The notes under the pieces are model-generated. The model was not told where the DNA came from and did not search any database. It saw nothing but the letters and a program-made list of their open reading frames with translations. Positions 27,041 through 38,200 of a DNA stretch of 64,000 nt are shown in pieces. The stretch lies in NCBI GenBank assembly GCA_948474755.1, contig CAOLHI010001015.1:124001-188000 (forward strand). The letters run 5' to 3'. The number at the start of each line of letters is the position of its first letter. Positions within the stretch are counted from its first letter, which is position 1. Position numbers and translations under genes: made by a program. This stretch comes from Ctenosaura bakeri. Its lineage: Eukaryota > Chordata > Lepidosauria > Squamata > Iguanidae.

Positions 27041-29320
27041 ATTGGGGATCAATTTTTGAAAGTTTCAGGGACTGGAACTCCTCAAGACTTGTTCCGATCT
27101 CTTGTATTGGAAGAGTGGGAAATAGTAGTCCAGGTGATTTTGGGTTCATCACCCCTAGGCATTATAGCCAATGGCAAGAGACTGTGTCCTGATCTTCTCC
27201 AGTTGCCAAAGGCCTTTGTATACTTTCATCATTATCCTTATAACACCATGTAAAAGAAGGATGGATCTATGATTCATTTGAGGAGATGTGAGCGAGGCCA
27301 CTTTATCCATTAGGTACTTCAGCACCGTACCTAGGGTCTACAAAAGTTTTAGGGCCGACAAAAACATCCTTATTAGTATGGCCAGGTGAAGTCAAGAATC
27401 AAATACAGGAGTGCCAAGGTTCTACAGAACGCTTGATGCAGCCCTGGATGTAAGAGGGAAGACTTTAAAATCATTGCTCCATGACGCCTGTGTGGGTGTG
27501 GTCCTTTCAATGTACTTTCCCAGCAGCCCCTTTCATCTTGATAGCAAACCTTCATGTAGTCCTAGATTCTGGGTCCCTTGCTGGAAGAAAGGTGAGCTAT
27601 AAAATAAATAAACAATCCTTGCTCCACCTCGGGACCGGGTGGGGTGGTGGGCAACTTGTCCTCCGTGACAATCCTCAGTTGCTGCCACCATTTTGGCCCA
27701 CTGGCCAATTCATTGTCTTTTGGTAAATTTGCAAATGAGGACAAAGGGCCAGCACAGTGAAGTAGCTGTCTCAAGTAGCTAGTGCCCGGAGGCAGCCATC
27801 CCATGGCGGTTTTCAGTTGTTCCTCCTGAAACCCATGGCCTTACTCCTCTTGCACAAGAAGGTGAGAAACAGACAGCAGCCTACCTTTCTTCCTCCCCAC
27901 TGAAACCTAGTTCTATTGGTACACAGTAAGCCAAACTTTAGGAGAAAACTGTTATATGCAACGATGGTGCTCGCAAAGACTCCGATGCAACATGTGGATG
28001 CCTGAAAATGATGCAGAATGGCAGCATTATTCTTCGAAGCAATAGGATGTACCTTGGGTCTGCAGTCCCTGCTACCATTAAACACTGGAATTTGACACAT
28101 AAAACCCGAGCAAATGATTCCCACCCTATATACATAGGTGTGGCTAATTCATCTTATCAGAAAAGCAAACAGATAGTGCCAGCTTCTACGGGTACTGGTT
28201 TTCAGTTAGCACAACTCTAGGTATTGATTGACCAGCTGAGAGGGTGAGTCTGTGCTACACTGGCTTTCTCCATGGCTTACGTGGAAAAAAAATGCAAAAT
28301 ATGTGGGTAAGACAGACCCTGCCCTCAGGTGCACAAGATAAAAGATATGCTGCACAAAGGAAATTGAATGGGTAGGGATGAGGGCGAAAGCAAGGTTCAA
28401 ATACCCCTTCTTAGCTCAGATAAAACCATTTCAAGTAGTTTGATGGAATGATCATGGGCTTACTATCATCTTGGGAGAGCCAAAAGCAACTGGTTTCCCA
28501 TCAGAGATGATGGAATAACCATGCTTCTCTTTTTTATCAGTGTCTAAAGAATCTTTAGGTTGCAAGGCAGAGATACTGAACACTTTAATTAAAAGGACTT
28601 CTGGTCACTAAGAAGTTAAGACACTTTCCCACTTTCCCTTACCAAAAATAAAAAAAGGTATTCTCCCTGTGCCTTCTTTTCAAGAGTATTGCAGAAACAC
28701 ATAGACCACCAAATTCAAGGAGAAAGCCATGTGTAAGAAGCTCAGTTGCTGTGAAGGATTAACTGATACAGGAGTTTGCCAAGAAAAAAAAAAGCATATA
28801 CTTTCCAGAAAGAGCTGAAGTTCTAGCCAAGAAATATAACACTAGTTTAAAGTCTGTGAAGTCAAGGCCAAGAGGCAGATTTACTGTGCTTTGTCTTAAA
28901 TCACTAATCACCACTGGTTCTGATGAGAGCCCAACACAGTTTGGACATCAACTTTGAGCTGCAGCATGGAGTTTGTCACAGACTTAAAAAACAAACGTAC
29001 ATTCCACATGGAGAACTGGATTAAAATGTTCACATAGTGAAATGGTGGGGTTCTCCTATTTAGTAACTAAATGGTGCACATTGGACGTATTTGTTATTTG
29101 TCATCTTTGACTAATAGTAACCCAACAGCTCTGGTCATCTACAGTGCTGTGCAGGGCTTGTAAATTCTGGGCTGTGGCTTCCTTTATTGAATCAATGTAT
29201 TGATCTTCCTCTTTTACTGCAATGTTCTACTTTTCCAAGTGTCTTTTCCAGTGAGTCACATTGTCTCATGATACACCCAAAGTACAACAGCCTCAGTTTT
29301 GGGCTTCTAGTCAAAGACCA
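27041..29320. other. Intergenic, mostly unrecognised
   Basis: A short L2-like 3' tail (GGTGAGCTATAAAATAAATA) sits at about 27590-27612. The rest has no gene, RNA or clear repeat; the open frames are short and lack domains. Confidence 0.3.
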
Positions 29321-29327
29321 AGTAGGG

Positions 29328-29519
29328 AACCAGCATGGTGTGGTGATCCGAGTGTTGAAATACAAAAATAGAGACCAGGGCCTGATTCCTTGCTTGGACA
29401 TGGAAACCCACTGTGTGGCCTTGGCTGTGTCTCACATACTCAGCCCCACAAAACGCTGTGATAGTTTTGCCTTAGGGTCTCCCTAAGTCAGAAATGACTT
29501 CAAGGAACACAACAACAGT
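29328..29519 (+). repeat. Sauria SINE, internally shortened
   Basis: Head GAACCAGCATGGTGTGGTGA, body ACATGGAAACCCACTGTGTG, tail CTTAGGGTCTCCCTAAGTCA and CTTCAAGGAACACAACAACA. Confidence 0.82.
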
Positions 29520-29794
29520 GAGGGAGCAAGTGTGGCAACTGCTCAGACTTCTGAGATTTGTCATTTTGGCTTCTTGTGAGAGTTCATGCTGCTCCAATAC
29601 TAAAAATCTCCATGTTTTGATAAGTGAATTTCAGGCTCATTTCAAGGCACTGATTTCAACCTCTAAAAATCCAAAGAGCCTGGGATGTGGCTAAGGCCAA
29701 CTTGTCTTGTTATGAACCCATAAAGATGTTAAGATATTTAGCAGAGGTGCTGCTAAAACTCTCACCTGCAGAGGCAACATTTGAAAGGGAGGCC

Positions 29795-30045
29795 AAACGA
29801 GCTTTCTCCTGTGTTGTTCTTTGATTGTGAAATGCACTCCTCTCAAGAATTGTGGTCAGTTCCCAGTCTCATGGAGTTCAGGAAAGGTGTGAAGGCATAC
29901 CTTTTCAACCTGACCTTTTAAATTTGTTTCAAGTTTACTGTGTGATTTCAATGGTTTTATTGTTTGATTTGATTTCAGTGATATTTGTTAGCTACTTGGC
30001 TGCTATATTTAGTGGAGCTGTAAGATAAAATGTAATAAATAAACT
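29795..30045 (+). mobile_element. L2-like LINE 3' end
   Basis: Contains ORF-end-like AGTCTCATGGAGTTCAGGAA and CATACCTTTTCAACCTGACC, then a tail with GCTGTAAGATAAAATGTAAT AAATAAAC. Diverged. Confidence 0.45.
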
Positions 30046-30308
30046 CTCTTAGCTTCATAAATGTCAACCTTTGTCACTTGAAGGCACAAATAATAGGCTG
30101 AAATTTTTGTCTGGATTAATTTTACTGTCTGGACTAACTTAACATGAGCGTGGCAAAATATAGTAGCCCAAGGACTTTGTTACTCAAGCACATAAAAGGA
30201 ATCCTTTAACTGTAATTGATCTCCTAATAGCTGGCTTCTAATGCAAGGTGAAAAGGCTAACAAAGATCTCAAACAGTTGATTCTTAAATTAAGAAGACAC
30301 AGTATGCA

Positions 30309-30432
30309 AGGCTGGCAAGTGTGGATGTGAGAAGATAATTCTGGCAAGTGAACATGTCTCCACATGTTCATGAGAAGACAAGGCTGGCAAGTGAACATGT
30401 CTCCACATGTTCATGCATGTGAGAAGACAATT
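30309..30432 (+). repeat. Small tandem repeat with an embedded perfect hairpin
   Basis: Three imperfect units of about 32-50 bp starting GGCTGGCAAGTG and ending GAGAAGACAA. Units 2 and 3 each hold GAACATGT-CTCC-ACATGTTC (30350-30369 and 30393-30412), a perfect 8-bp stem with a 4-nt loop. Confidence 0.8.
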
Positions 30433-30469
30433 CTCCAGGTGCTCCCTGCCACCTGAGGTGCAGTAGCTG

Positions 30470-30770
30470 GATTCAACAGAGAGGGCCTACTTAGTGCCGG
30501 CACCCCACCTGTGGAATGGTTTCACCAGGTAGTTTCTCCATCCACCTACATTTGTGTAATGTTGGTACCATTTCATCTTCTCAAACTTTTTAATTTTCTC
30601 AGTCACTGCTTTTCATATGACTTGATGTCTCTTTCCATCCTGCTGTTTTTGCACTGCCCTTTCTATTGTGGTATTCAATAGTTTTTCTTATATGTTTTAA
30701 TAGCAGTTTTAATGTTTAGTGAGCTATCCTGCAAAACTGTTTTTTAAAGAATACAGGAGAAGTGGGCAAT
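30470..30770 (+). mobile_element. Possible L2-like 3' end
   Basis: GAGGGCCTACTTAGTGCCGG and CACCCCACCTGTGGAATGGT resemble an L2 ORF end, followed by AT-rich sequence. Weak. Confidence 0.35.
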
Positions 30771-30774
30771 AATA

Positions 30775-30885
30775 ACTTTCCAGATGCCTTTGGCTTACAA
30801 CTCTCATCAGACTAAGCCAGCTTGGCCAGTGATGAGGGATTAGGGAAACTTTAGACCAAAAATATCTGGAAGGTCACAGATGCCC
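30775..30885. mobile_element. Palindromic MITE fragment
   Basis: TTACAACTCTCATCAGACTA and GGCCAGTGATGAGGGATTAG, ending ATATCTGGAAGGTCACAG. Same family as 3221-3352. Confidence 0.45.
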
Positions 30886-31009
30886 ACCTATGGGCATCTT
30901 TGAAACAGGTACATCATACCATACCACAGCAAATTTTTCAACGGAGTTAGTTGATCACTTTTAGTTTCTGGAATAAACCTACACACTATATGCATTTCTG
31001 AACATAACC

Positions 31010-34000
31010 ATTGTAAGAATGTTCAGTTTATTAAAAAAAAGTAAGCCATTCTATCAAAGGTTCTGATCAGCAACACAGCTTTATTCTGTAAATATTTATG
31101 TTACATGTTCCAATAATTTAACTGAATACCAGGATTTATACATTTCACTGTATACTATCAACGTTAGATTAGGAACAAAGCAACTGGGTTGCTTTACAGT
31201 TGTCAGAATCCCACATTTTAAAACCTTTTTTCAAAAGATACAAGTAGCATTAGAAACACTGGAGAAAGAAATACAAAGACAAATAAGAGCACTATTGAAA
31301 GAATTCAAGTTGCTAGGAAATTAGAAAAGGGGGCAGGGAAAAATTTACACATGAATAAGGGCCATCCTGTTCAAACTGGTCTTGAAAAAACCTCTCAGGT
31401 CTTCTAAGCCTAGTCCAGTTAAAATACTATTTCTGGATGACTCATTTATTCCCAAATTCAAGCAGAAAAATACATTTTAATTATGAAGCACAGATGAACT
31501 ATGAAACGTTAGAGCCTAAAACATGGCAAACTTGATTCTTGACAAGTAAAAAGTCACCGTGAAATAAAAAAAAAATTAAAGGAACAAGATTTTAAAAAGT
31601 TTTTTTGGTTGAATACAAGTTGTATCTCAGTTCACAGTATATTTAAATAACTTAGATATCATGTCATAGATGAATTATAGCAGAAATGGCTAAAAAGATA
31701 AATGATGGAATTATAAGGTAACCATTTTTCATCTTCATTTTCTACAAAGGAGGGGATTTTTCCAAGAGCGGGGCACAAGTATGGCTTGGAATGATCTATA
31801 TTCCCCCCTCCCCCTCAAGCAAGCCATCAATGTAATATAACTAGTACAGAATATCAACTTAAGCATTTTCTGCTAAAGCATTCTTAAGCATCCCCTTTAA
31901 GCACAGGCTGTGATGGCATTAGCAATAAGAGCATTGCCATTTGGAGATTATACCACCATCTACACAGATAACACATTACTCCTGCCATGGATTTTATTGG
32001 CGTTTCAAGGGTACGTGTAAAGAATAAGAGGGTAAAATGAGATGGTGTCTTGAGACTAGGGAGTGAAATAGTAAGAAGTGTGACTCCAGTTGAGTTCTGT
32101 GGGAATTACAGTCCATCTCTAGTAAATTTGAGGGATTTCCTCCTGAAACTCTAGGCAAAGGATACCATTCCATATTTGAGTTTATATAAAAGACAGAACA
32201 AAACTATGCAGCTGCTTTCCTGCTCCACCACTGAAAACCCTTTAGTCAGAGGCCCAAATGTAGAAAATTTATCTCTCAATGCTTTGTTTTTACATTGGGA
32301 GAAGTGGCTGAGTTTTACTGGCTGCAAGTGGTCCTTCCTCCTCCACTTTGATTTTATAAATTTCCATCAAGTTGCTATTAGATAAAAAGGAGCAGGGCAG
32401 GTTTTCCTCATCACTTGGCAGCCCCAGACCACCTAGAAGTAACTGGTTGTGAATTGCAATTCGTGTCAATGCACATTCTAACTTCAAGCCCACAGTTACT
32501 GGAGACCTAGTAAGGTCTGGCCCTTCTCAAACACCCCTTTGGGCTCCTGTCTCAGAGTGGGCACGCAATGGCCCTGATTCCATTGGATTGTCTTTGCCCT
32601 ATCTCTGAATATGTTTCGTGGTGGATGACACAGAGCATGTTTAATAAAGTAGCTAAAAGTATCACCCTTCATTTACTTGTCATTTGAAAACTTTGACCAG
32701 CCTCACTACACAACAAGTCACCCTAAGTCTGTGGACCTGCTTACTCTCCTTTTTATTACAAGGCCACCGCTGGTATATCTCCAATGTGACAGAAGACCTG
32801 AAGCATTAGTGTGTGTGCCATGTAATTTCATCAGGTGAAGCTCTGTGTTCTGTGCAGTATTAAGAGTCCTGCTCATGTTATAGGGGGAAAGGCAAAAAAC
32901 AGAGAAGGGGAAAGGGAGAGATGGTTTCAAGTACATATTGATGAAAGGGAATTGTTCATTTCTAGAAATAGTGCATATAAATAGAAAGAGAAACTGTGTT
33001 TGAGCATGAGAGAGAAGGAGAAGAGAATCAATTTCAAGCAATCAGAATTAAAAAAAAAATTAAGGGCTTTTTTTCCCCCATTCACAAAATATGCACAACA
33101 AACAATTTTTTTCCTAACACACACATACCTGCATCCTACTGTGAACGTTTCTGAGATACAGTCTGGGTTCTTGGTCCCCAAAACAGCTATACCATTAATG
33201 CCTGGTAACATGTATCTAAAAGAAAGGAAAAAAACCCTACTCTATTCCACCTTGGCCAAAGCCCTGATATCAAACATTTTAGACCACACTGATTTGACAC
33301 CAAACCTTCTAATTTGTAGCTTTTACAACTGTGTTGTAACATATCACAGCTGTTGAGAAGATCCTGAAAAGTTACAGAACTGCAGTACAGAGTTCATATA
33401 AACTATACAAAGCTAACTGTTAAACACTGCATACATTTCTCCTGCCCTTCTAGGAAGGGAATGTTAATAAAATCTAGAAAGGATCAAAACACAGTCATCT
33501 TCAATTAACGTTCTTTTTAATCAAGAAAACATCCTACCTGCCATAACCCCAATCCACTGGCAAGTTCTCTTGCATCAGCACCGCTGAAACAAGTGCAAAC
33601 AATACCAGAAAAGAGTCCTGGGGCATAGCTGTTATTATTTTCAGTGTGTATAAGAAACTCCCCAGTGGATTGTGCCCTAAATGGTCCAGTGAAATCTCAG
33701 ATTCCAGCTATTTCAGTGCCTAATCTGCAATACCTCAGTTGGTCTGTCTTTTCCTGCACAGAAATCTGACCTGCTTTTCTCTGTGGACACTTTCTAATAA
33801 CTATGTCAATCATCAGTGAAAAGAATCTTCTGGAAATTGCTTCTGTGCAGCCCCTACAGTATGGAACAGATGTATGATACAAGTTATCTTGCAGACAGCA
33901 ATTCAGTCCTTTCCATAGCCAATCCAACTATCCTGCATTTGACTTTTAGAGCCTGTACATTAAAACATTTTCCCCAGTAGCTTGGGGAGGAGAGCTTTAA

Positions 34001-35040
34001 AATCAATTTGGATCCATGCACATATGCAGTATTCAAGTTTTGGGAAACCACTGAAGCTTTTTGAAGTAGCAAATAAAAAGCCGAACTCTTCACACAATAA
34101 TGCATTCACATAACTGATAGACTATGGACTGGAAACTATTACAAACTCGTATTTTGTACAGCCACCCTATTATGAATTGGCCGTGTGAGCAGGTTCTCCA
34201 TTAATCAGCTTTGGTCAAAAAGGTGGCTGGAGCAAAAGGTTCTCAGGTTTTTGTTTTGCTTTGGGTGCAATGTGGATGTGCCAACAAAATAACATTGCAG
34301 AAACACAGTCTAGAAGCAAGAACTTCTATGTATAGACAGCACCACATTTAACTCCAGTACATAACTGTAACTGAGGTTCCACTGAGCATGAAAAAAATCA
34401 GTCCATGCTCTATATGAGTTTTCCCATGAGGTACTTTGAGATTAGATCCACTTAGAAAACAGAATCAACATACCAATATGAATCTCAGCCATCCCTCTTA
34501 TCAGGTAGGTAATATCTATTAAGTCTGTCATTACTACTTTGCTAGTACTACTTCCCCTCTGATGCCATCAACAGATTTTTTGTTTTGCTGTTTGAATACC
34601 ATTTGTGCCTTTCTAATGTCAAAAAACTGTTTAAACTGTTGTGAGTTACTACATTACAAAAAAATAAGCAAATTTAAGGTCTGCATCATGGATGTATAAA
34701 ACTGCTCTTATCTATTGTGACCGCCTAAAAATCCAATAATCAGAAAGCATACGAAGGGCATTTCAGTTATAAAAGAAAAGACCGATTGTCTTGAGATAAA
34801 AAGAGAGACAGGCTGACAACTAAGAAGCCTCCTGTTGCAGCAGGACATGCAGTAAATTAACAGGTAGGATGTGTCTCCCCCAAGTTAAGTGCAACACTAC
34901 ACACTTTAATAACACTATCATTGCAGAGGTCATGCTGTGGTAGCATTACACTTCTGAGAAGATTGGCACTGTAACTTGAATGCAGTCAGTTACCAGGAGT
35001 AAAAAGGCAAGATGTGAACAAGACACGGAGAGCTTTCAAG
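31010..35040 (-). other. FAM91A1: Probable FAM91A1 3' UTR (repeat-poor block)
   Basis: About 4 kb of AT-rich sequence right after the FAM91A1 stop, with no recognisable transposon, in contrast to its surroundings. Two AATAAA hexamers on the minus strand (31085-31080 and 31032-31027) sit at its far end, just before repeats resume. A third lies near 31985. I infer a long 3' UTR; transcript evidence is needed for the end point. Confidence 0.5.
31027..31085 (-). terminator. Candidate FAM91A1 polyadenylation signals (two AATAAA)
   Basis: TTTATT on the plus strand at 31027-31032 and 31080-31085 reads as AATAAA on the minus strand. They lie at the boundary between the repeat-poor block and repeat-rich intergenic DNA. 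Confidence 0.35.
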
Positions 35041-35244
35041 CTATTTCAGGTGTTCCGGAGGCATGGTTGCAATAAGGACAGAGGAAGGAGAACGCCCATT
35101 CCATTCAGATAGTACACCGTCCTTGAACATTAGATTCTTGGCAGGAAGTGGAACACCCGTGTCAGCAGAAGCTGGATGTGAAAGTAAACTTGTAGTAGAA
35201 GGGAAATTGACCTCTGAAAGTAACTCCACAGTTGAAATGCTTTC
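35041..35244 (-). CDS. FAM91A1: FAM91A1 terminal coding exon
   Basis: 204 nt including TAG. Encodes [58 protein letters not shown] and ATMPPEHLK. The last residues diverge from the human ending ANLHLQ and are a few residues longer. Acceptor CCTCCTCAG. The open frame can be read further upstream only into intron sequence with an ATG repeat. Confidence 0.94.
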   Translation of the reverse strand, partial: ESISTVELLSEVNFPSTTSLLSHPASADTGVPLPAKNLMFKDGVLSEWNGRSPSSVLIATMPPEHLK

Positions 35245-38200
35245 CTGAGGAGGAAAAAGGGGAGCATGTTTCAACAAGATTACAAGTTGGCTTTGGGTTA
35301 CGCTGTGACCCGCACCCTCTAGACTGGCTAACACAGGTCCCTTGGCAATAATTTTGTTCAGGTGACTGAACCAGCCCTGGTTGTCCATCATCATCATCAT
35401 CTTCTTCTTTATTTATACCCTGCTTTTCTCCTCAAGAGGACTCAAAGTGGCTTAAAAACTTAAAACAGCACATAGTTAAAACTATAGTATACAAAAATTA
35501 AAATGCACATTAAACAATAATAGTGATTAAATAGTGATTAAACAATATTAAAATACATATTAAAAGCAACATACAAATGACAATTAAAATAACCAGCACC
35601 GTTCTTCATACTAATTACGTATTAAATGCCCGCTGAAATAGGAATGTCTTTAGTTGTCTCCAGAAGGTAGGGAGGGAGGGTCCCAGTCTAACCTCTTTGG
35701 GAAGGGAGTTCCAGAGCCTGGGAGCAATTTAGGTGAACAAAACATTTTGGGGAGGAGAAGCTCAAACGTGATACTTTCTGCAAACATAGAACGTTTAAGT
35801 CTTTCTTTTATTGACCCAGATCCACCCTTTTTAATGACCAAAGGATCAAGCACAGCCACTACTTCTCCTTTGCTCTCCCCACTCTCTATTCTCCTGCCAG
35901 GTGCATGGCATACAAGAGGGTAGTGACATTAGGCACCTGCATTACGTCATGGGATGTAGGCCTTTCAAAGTCTAGCAATCAACAGATGGTTGAACATCAC
36001 CCATCTGTGATGTCAGCATGGATGAATCAGTATTACTGAGAGAAATAAGGCAAGTAGGCAAAGTTGAAGAATATAGCAAAGAATAAAAATGAAAGGAGGT
36101 GTCAGAAAGAACTTCTGCAATATCAACTGTTATTTATAAGCCTGTCAGCTACAGACTTACAGAGTCTGAAAAAGTGACTTTTTGGACTACAATTTCCAGA
36201 ACTTCACAGCTCCCACCACAGAGCACGCCGAGTATAAAGACATCAGCCATGGTGGTTGGGGACTATGGGAGTGCTAGTCTAAAAGGTAATTTCTCCAAGC
36301 TCTGCTTATCCCACTGAAAAATGTACATTTATCTCACAGCACTGTAGAATACAGTATGGAGAATCAGAACAAAGAATTATATAGTTTTCACTCAGGTCTT
36401 ATTCAGCGAGCATCCTTGGCATCGTACCAGCATTTTAAAAAATCTGAAATGGAAGTTTACCTGCCTTTAGCCAAATAAAGTTACACCAAAAAGGAACTTC
36501 TAAGCAAACATTAATGCAAATAATGTATATATGATTTTTTAATATATATTTACCTGGAATGAATGAACAAAGGTAAGGACCTGTAGAGAAAGTTTTCTAC
36601 TGGAATGTAACAGTTTTTGTAGGCTGTCAAAAGAGGAAGCAAAAATGAAAATGATATATAAATGGTTTTTGTGATCAAGTTAAGTTTATTTTGTTTTCTC
36701 TGCCAATGATCCACTAGTGTACATTATAATCAAACAAACCTCACCTCTCTCTGCTACACAGTCCATGGCTTGCAATTTTCCGGCAAACTTTCCGGTTTAG
36801 TTCCGAGCTGAAAAGGGGAATTCCAAAGCACAATTCCAGGGGAACCCATTCCAGTTCTGTTGTGGGAACTGTTTAGAGAAGAAGTGGAATGGACATAAAG
36901 GAACTTCAAAGAGTTATTAATCTACATCAGCCTTCTGTAACACAGCTCTCTCCAGATATTCCGGACTACAAGTCTCACCATCTCAAACAATATAGTCAAT
37001 GGTCATGGATTATGGATTATAATCTAAAGCATCTAGAGAGAGTCAGGTTGGACATTCCCTGTCTTGAAACATTTCGGTTACTTTTATTTCTTGCATTTTC
37101 TGTGTGAGTAAATGTTTGGCTTACTGGCTTGAAAGGACCTAAAGCCATATGCAAATATTATTGCCCCTACTTCCTTGTTATAGTATAATGTTCCAAAGTG
37201 TGCTAACTGAAACAATAGTACAGAGATAGTACCTATGCTGTTATTTGGACTTAATGGGCATTTGATCATTTATAACGAATCCTGTAGCTAGCTGAGCACC
37301 AAGTGGGACTTGATTTAAAGTCTCTACATTAAATCTATGATTCACAAACTGAAACATCTCAGACAGCAAGGAAAGATCTTTGAGCTGATGTCACTCAGAG
37401 CACATACTCCTCCCTACATAGGGGAGGTGAACATGGGGTCTGTGAGCTGCATGTGGCACTCCACAGATATTTTTGTGGTTCATGGAGCCTCCCATATGGA
37501 ATTTTGGTGGGAAGGCTATAGAGAAGTACATATACAGTTTGGTACAAGAACAGGTTGCACAGGGAACACATTTCTTGTTTTAAAGGAGAACTGTATTCCA
37601 GGAAATCTCTGGGAAGCATAGTTCTATAAAACAAGGCACATGATCCCTGCATACCTTGTTTCAGAGCAAAAATGGAATTCTGAGAAACTAGAAATTGGAA
37701 TTTTTTCCTACTTCTAGTTGCTACTGTGCTGCCTAGCGTGGACCATCTACAGCAGTTGGTGTGGAAAACTTGTCCATAACAGAAGGCGGGGGTTGACTTT
37801 GGTACTTGGATTTGCTGAAGTTAGCTACTACTGTCCTATATAAACCACTTGACTGATTTAGTAACACAGCAGCTAAGGAAGTCTGTACCACTGTGCAAAA
37901 TGGAGTATTAATTAGATGGTGCAGGAAATGAGTGTACTGCTATACTAATTCAGGATACATTTCTAAAAAGTAAAATGGCAGACAGAAGATAGTTATCCGT
38001 GACAGCTGTGTAATATGATTTCCTTCTATCACCTTCTAAATGCTCCAATTTTTCAACTTGTTCAATCTAAAACAAAGACTGGCAGACTTATAACAATATT
38101 GCATTGCTTGTTCATCACCAATAAAGAATTGTCTCCATGAGAAAAAAAAATGAAGTATTTGTGAAGCAGTCAAAACAGTTTCTTTTTAAACTGTCCTCTC

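Noticed and set aside
35248..35400. N-terminal extension of the last FAM91A1 reading frame starting at a run of Met codons
   Set aside because: The Met run is the CAT microsatellite of an L2 tail. A clear CCTCCTCAG acceptor at 35245 ends the true exon.
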